Assembly: GCF_014648355.1 (NCBI RefSeq)
Contig: NZ_BMQY01000001.1
Span: 372,001 to 436,000, forward strand
Origin: Couchioplanes azureus
GTDB lineage: Bacteria > Actinomycetota > Actinomycetes > Mycobacteriales > Micromonosporaceae
DNA length: 64,000 bases
Direction: 5' to 3'
The translations under genes were made by a program, and so were the position numbers. Under the pieces are notes generated by a model. It did no database searches, was not told the origin of the DNA, and worked only from the letters and a program-made list of their open reading frames with translations. Positions 61,275 to 64,000 of this stretch are shown here, one piece after another (positions within the stretch are counted from its first letter, which is position 1; the number at the start of each line of letters is the position of its first letter).

Positions 61275-62516
61275 ATGGTGCCCGCTCTCCCCGCCCCGAC
61301 GACGCCCGCCGCCGCCGACGCCTACCGCAGCGTCGCCGAGCTCACCCGGGCGGGGCTCTGGGACCAGGTGATCGACGAGGTGGACGGGCGCCGCATCCGC
61401 ATCGGCGACCGCTGGCACGTGGACTGGGCGTCGTGCAACTACCTCGGCCTCGACCTCGACCCCGAGATCATCGACGCCATCGACGTCCAGGTCCGGCGCT
61501 GGGGCACCCATCCGAGCTGGTCGCGCATGCTCGGCAGCCCGCGCCTCTACCCGATGATCGAAGAGCGGCTCACCGCCCTGCTCGGCGCCGAGGACACCCT
61601 GCTGCTGCCGACGATCAGCCAGATCCACCTGGCCGTCATCCCGGCCCTGGCCGGCACGGGCCACATCCTGCTCGACTCGCGCGCCCACCGCACCGTCTAC
61701 GACGGCTGCGTCCACGCCCGCGGCCTCGGCGCCACCGTGCGCCGGTTCCGCTCCGAGGACGCCGATCACCTCGCCGAGCTGCTCCGCGAGGTGCCGGCCG
61801 GGGTTCCCGTCCTGGTCTGCATGGACGGCGTCAACAGCATGACCGGCAACACCCCGGACCTGGCCCGCTTCGCGGCCGTCTGCCGCGAGTACGACGCCAC
61901 GCTCTACGTCGACGACGCCCACGGCTTCGGCATCATCGGCGACCGCGGACCCGGGGACCCGACCCCGTACGGCCGCCGCGGCAACGCCGTCGTACGCCAC
62001 TACGGGCTGGGGTACGACAACATCGTCCTGGTCGGCGGGTTCTCCAAGGCGTACTCGTCGCTGCTCGCCTTCATCGCCTGCCCGACGCCGGTGAAGGAGC
62101 ATCTGAAGATCGCCGCGCCGCCCTACCTCTACTCCGGCCCGGTGCCGACCGCGGCGCTGGCGACCGTGCTGGCGGGCCTCGAGGTCAACGACGTCCGCGG
62201 CGACGACCTGCGCGAGGACCTCTACCGCAAGACCCGCCGGGTGCTCGACCATCTCCACAGCCTGGACGTGCGGACGCCGAACGCCTCGGGCTATCCGCTG
62301 ATCCAGGTCCCGCTGACGAACGCGGACGACCTGCCGGAGGTCGCGCACACGCTGCTCGACAGCGGCGTGTACGTGACGCTCGCGCCGTATCCGGGGGTGC
62401 CCCGGGACCAGGTCGGCTTCCGCATCCAGATGACCGCGGCGCACACGGACGAGCAGATCGACGAGCTGCTCAAGACGCTCACCGCCCTGGGCACGCCGCT
62501 CCTGCGCCGCCGCTGA
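61275..62516 (+). CDS. PLP-dependent alpha-oxoamine synthase-like aminotransferase (BioF/KBL/CqsA type)
   Basis: A 413-aa fold-type I PLP enzyme. The cofactor Lys258 lies in GGFSKAYSS, the PLP-binding Asp/His in YVDDAHGFGIIG, and the substrate loop in DWASCNYLGLD and THPSWSRMLGSPRLY. The family joins an amino acid to an acyl thioester with decarboxylation (biotin, heme, sphingolipid or autoinducer pathways). No bio genes are nearby, so the product is open; a signalling lipid or natural-product role is possible. The start is ATG 61275 with a leaderless -10. Confidence 0.9.
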   Translation: MVPALPAPTTPAAADAYRSVAELTRAGLWDQVIDEVDGRRIRIGDRWHVDWASCNYLGLDLDPEIIDAIDVQVRRWGTHPSWSRMLGSPRLYPMIEERLTALLGAEDTLLLPTISQIHLAVIPALAGTGHILLDSRAHRTVYDGCVHARGLGATVRRFRSEDADHLAELLREVPAGVPVLVCMDGVNSMTGNTPDLARFAAVCREYDATLYVDDAHGFGIIGDRGPGDPTPYGRRGNAVVRHYGLGYDNIVLVGGFSKAYSSLLAFIACPTPVKEHLKIAAPPYLYSGPVPTAALATVLAGLEVNDVRGDDLREDLYRKTRRVLDHLHSLDVRTPNASGYPLIQVPLTNADDLPEVAHTLLDSGVYVTLAPYPGVPRDQVGFRIQMTAAHTDEQIDELLKTLTALGTPLLRRR

Positions 62517-62630
62517 CGGCTCCGCGGGACCGGGAGATCGTCTCCACGTCGTCCACCTCCTCCGACCGCTCGCCGACGCGGACGAGGGCCGCCGGGCGAA
62601 CCGGCGACCCTCGTCAGATATCGCGAGACG

Positions 62631-63275
62631 TCAGCAGCGCTTCCACGCGAAGTGGTACGTGGTCTCGATGCTGCCGTCGGTGGAGTCCATCGTCAGGAAG
62701 CTCGTGCCCGACGATGTGCCCTTGGAGACCCGCAGCTCGGTGTTGATGTTGAGATTGCGCATCTCACCGCACGGGTGCCAGACCATCGCGGCCACGGCCA
62801 CCTCGTCGCTGGCCATCCAGTTGTCGTCCAGCGGCGCGCTGATCGGGTGGTTCGAGTACGCGCTCTGGCTCATGCCCTGGAAGTAGTAGTTGGCCCGCTG
62901 CGACGCGGTGGATCCGTGGAGCAGCGACCCGTATCCGCGGTAGTCCACCTTGGCGATGGCGAACGTGAAGCCCTGCGGCACGTGCACCAACACGTTGAGC
63001 TGGCAGTTCTTGCGGCCCTCGGTGCTGGGGATGCCCGGACCGGCCTGGGCGAGATATTCACTGTAGATGGCGGTGAAGGCCTTGTTGTCGGGCGACACCG
63101 CGACGTCGGCCGTGCCGGGGCGGCAGCCCGAGCCGGCCATGGCGACCAGATCGATGACGATGTGGTCGCTCGGCGGGTCGTCAAGAATGCCTCCGGCGTG
63201 GGCGGCCGGGCTCTGCAACAATGACGAGGCGAGTAATGCGAGTACCACACCCCCACGCACCAACAATTTACGCAT
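62631..63275 (-). CDS. Secreted DUF4360 protein
   Basis: A 214-aa exported protein. Signal peptide 1-27 (VVLALLASSLLQSPAAHA). The mature part shows the DUF4360 pattern: GSGCRPGTADVAVSPDNKAFTA near the start, KNCQLNVLVHVPQGFTFAI, and a C-terminal WKRC. Four conserved Cys probably form disulfides. The function is unknown; homologues occur in actinomycetes and fungi. ATG 63275 has AAGGGAG 4 nt upstream. It has a sigma-70-type promoter and a divergent paralogue. Confidence 0.9.
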   Translation of the reverse strand: MRKLLVRGGVVLALLASSLLQSPAAHAGGILDDPPSDHIVIDLVAMAGSGCRPGTADVAVSPDNKAFTAIYSEYLAQAGPGIPSTEGRKNCQLNVLVHVPQGFTFAIAKVDYRGYGSLLHGSTASQRANYYFQGMSQSAYSNHPISAPLDDNWMASDEVAVAAMVWHPCGEMRNLNINTELRVSKGTSSGTSFLTMDSTDGSIETTYHFAWKRC

Positions 63276-63317
63276 TGGACTCCCTTCAAGCTGATACGAC
63301 GAGGCACACGCGGGCCA

Positions 63318-63346
63318 ATGCTAAGGTTTGCATAGATCGGGGTCAA
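63318..63346 (-). promoter_or_regulatory. Promoter of the DUF4360 gene
   Basis: Minus strand TTGACC (63346-63341) and TAGCAT (63323-63318) with a 17-bp spacer, giving a leader of about 35 nt. Confidence 0.65.
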
Positions 63347-63747
63347 TGAAATCTTGTGCGGCTTCCGGGTGACAAAATGTATTTCATCGATCTTTCGCGG
63401 CAGGCTGCGAAAAGCAGCACTTCCCACCTTCGGGCTATAACGGACGCCAGCCTCACCGGGAAGGCCCGAATTATCCCCGTTATCCGGCACGCCGAGGCAC
63501 AGAACCGGGCGGTGAGCTGCAATGACACCCTCCATCAGGTTTGAGTCGCGATTGATCTGGGTCGATGCTTGTGTGGCCGCCGTCACGTGGCTAACATTCC
63601 CTCGCGGGACAACCAGGAGAGTCCCAGCGCATCAGTCAGGCAATTAACGGAATGTCGTTTCCAGGCCCCGGTGCCTGCCGGCCGTTCCGCGATGACGCAC
63701 GCGCGCTGCAAATGTCGATATTGAGTACGCAATCCGAGAGGAATGCA
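63347..63747. other. Lower-GC intergenic region between DUF4360 paralogues
   Basis: About 400 bases with GC clearly below the average of the window and no supported gene. For the plus-strand paralogue, TTGTGT (63569-63574) and TAACAT (63592-63597) form a possible promoter with a leader of about 145 nt. ORFs inside have no good translation signals. Confidence 0.4.
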
Positions 63748-64000
63748 ATGAAGGAAAGACTCGTCGGCGGGAGGCGTGCGGTTCTCGCCGTACTCGGCAC
63801 GGTTCTCACGCTGTCCCTGTCCGCACCGGCCCAGGCCGTCGGCACCGCGGGCGCCCCCGCCCAGGGCGTGCCGGAGGGCACCGTCACCGTCGAGGTGATC
63901 GCCGCCAACGGCTCCGGCTGCGCACCCGGCACGGCCGCGGTGTACGGCAACCACGACAAGACCGGCTTCCGGGTCAGGTACTACGACTTCGAGGCCGCGG
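63748..64000 (+). CDS. Secreted DUF4360 protein, second paralogue (truncated by window end)
   Basis: The first 84 codons of an exported protein: signal peptide about 1-30 (AVLAVLGTVLTLSLSAPAQA), then VEVIAANGSGCAPGTAAVYGNHDKTGFRVRYYDFEAA, matching the start of the mature DUF4360 domain in the neighbouring divergent gene. ATG 63748 follows GAGAGGA 5 nt upstream. The rest lies outside the window. Confidence 0.85.
   Translation, partial: MKERLVGGRRAVLAVLGTVLTLSLSAPAQAVGTAGAPAQGVPEGTVTVEVIAANGSGCAPGTAAVYGNHDKTGFRVRYYDFEAA

Noticed and set aside
63356..63544. 62-aa ORF in the DUF4360 spacer
   Set aside because: Sits over the promoter region of the divergent genes, mixed codon use and no translation signal.

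Overview
The window is very GC-rich with strongly G/C-biased third codon positions. Gene content (WhiB7, UvrD2 with HRDC, AdnAB, DapD of the actinobacterial type, DUF5679, UPF0182, EACC1) points to a filamentous actinomycete. Protein style and gene order suggest Micromonosporaceae, perhaps Actinoplanes or a relative; this is an inference from reading, not from a search.

Layout. 0-1.3 kb: end of an unknown gene, a small unknown gene, a frame-disrupted remnant resembling a secreted I36-type inhibitor, and an initiator tRNA-Met. 1.5-21.4 kb: a conserved actinobacterial housekeeping block also known around Rv3193c-Rv3202c of M. tuberculosis: UPF0182 membrane protein, PDZ/Lon-like protease, DUF2342 zincin, a MobA-like protein, a DUF45 metallopeptidase, DUF5679, a ThiF-like protein, an ABC1 kinase, WhiB7 with a uORF/attenuator leader, UvrD2, a mycoredoxin-like protein, NudC and a pair of M16 peptidases. 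The AdnAB helicase-nuclease (33.5-40.7 kb) belongs to the same block but is separated from it here by about 12 kb.

The separating segment (21.4-33.1 kb) is accessory. It holds a tightly coupled four-gene operon (EACC1, caspase fused to YqgE/AlgH, SIR2-like protein with an unassigned C-terminal domain, and a small Xre/MbcA/ParS-like protein) that looks like a conflict or cell-suicide defence system. It also holds a radical SAM protein, an Rrf2-regulated sulfonate-type ABC transporter, small membrane proteins, a PlsC acyltransferase and a cold-shock protein.

40.7-64 kb: a LacI regulator, a VOC protein, large secreted proteins (alpha/beta hydrolase with Calx-beta region, DUF1996, subtilisin-like protease with SWTG repeats, two DUF4360 proteins), a STAND ATPase, two LOG proteins next to dapE/dapD (lysine and peptidoglycan precursor synthesis), two GGDEF-EAL c-di-GMP proteins and a PLP-dependent synthase.

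Recurring themes are short tandem-repeat arrays just downstream of genes (15, 16, 23, 24, 32 and 33 bp units) and in-frame inside adnA, a cluster of four DnaA boxes at 9.84-9.93 kb, and many genes with a TANNNT -10 box 6-7 nt before the start codon, implying leaderless mRNAs.
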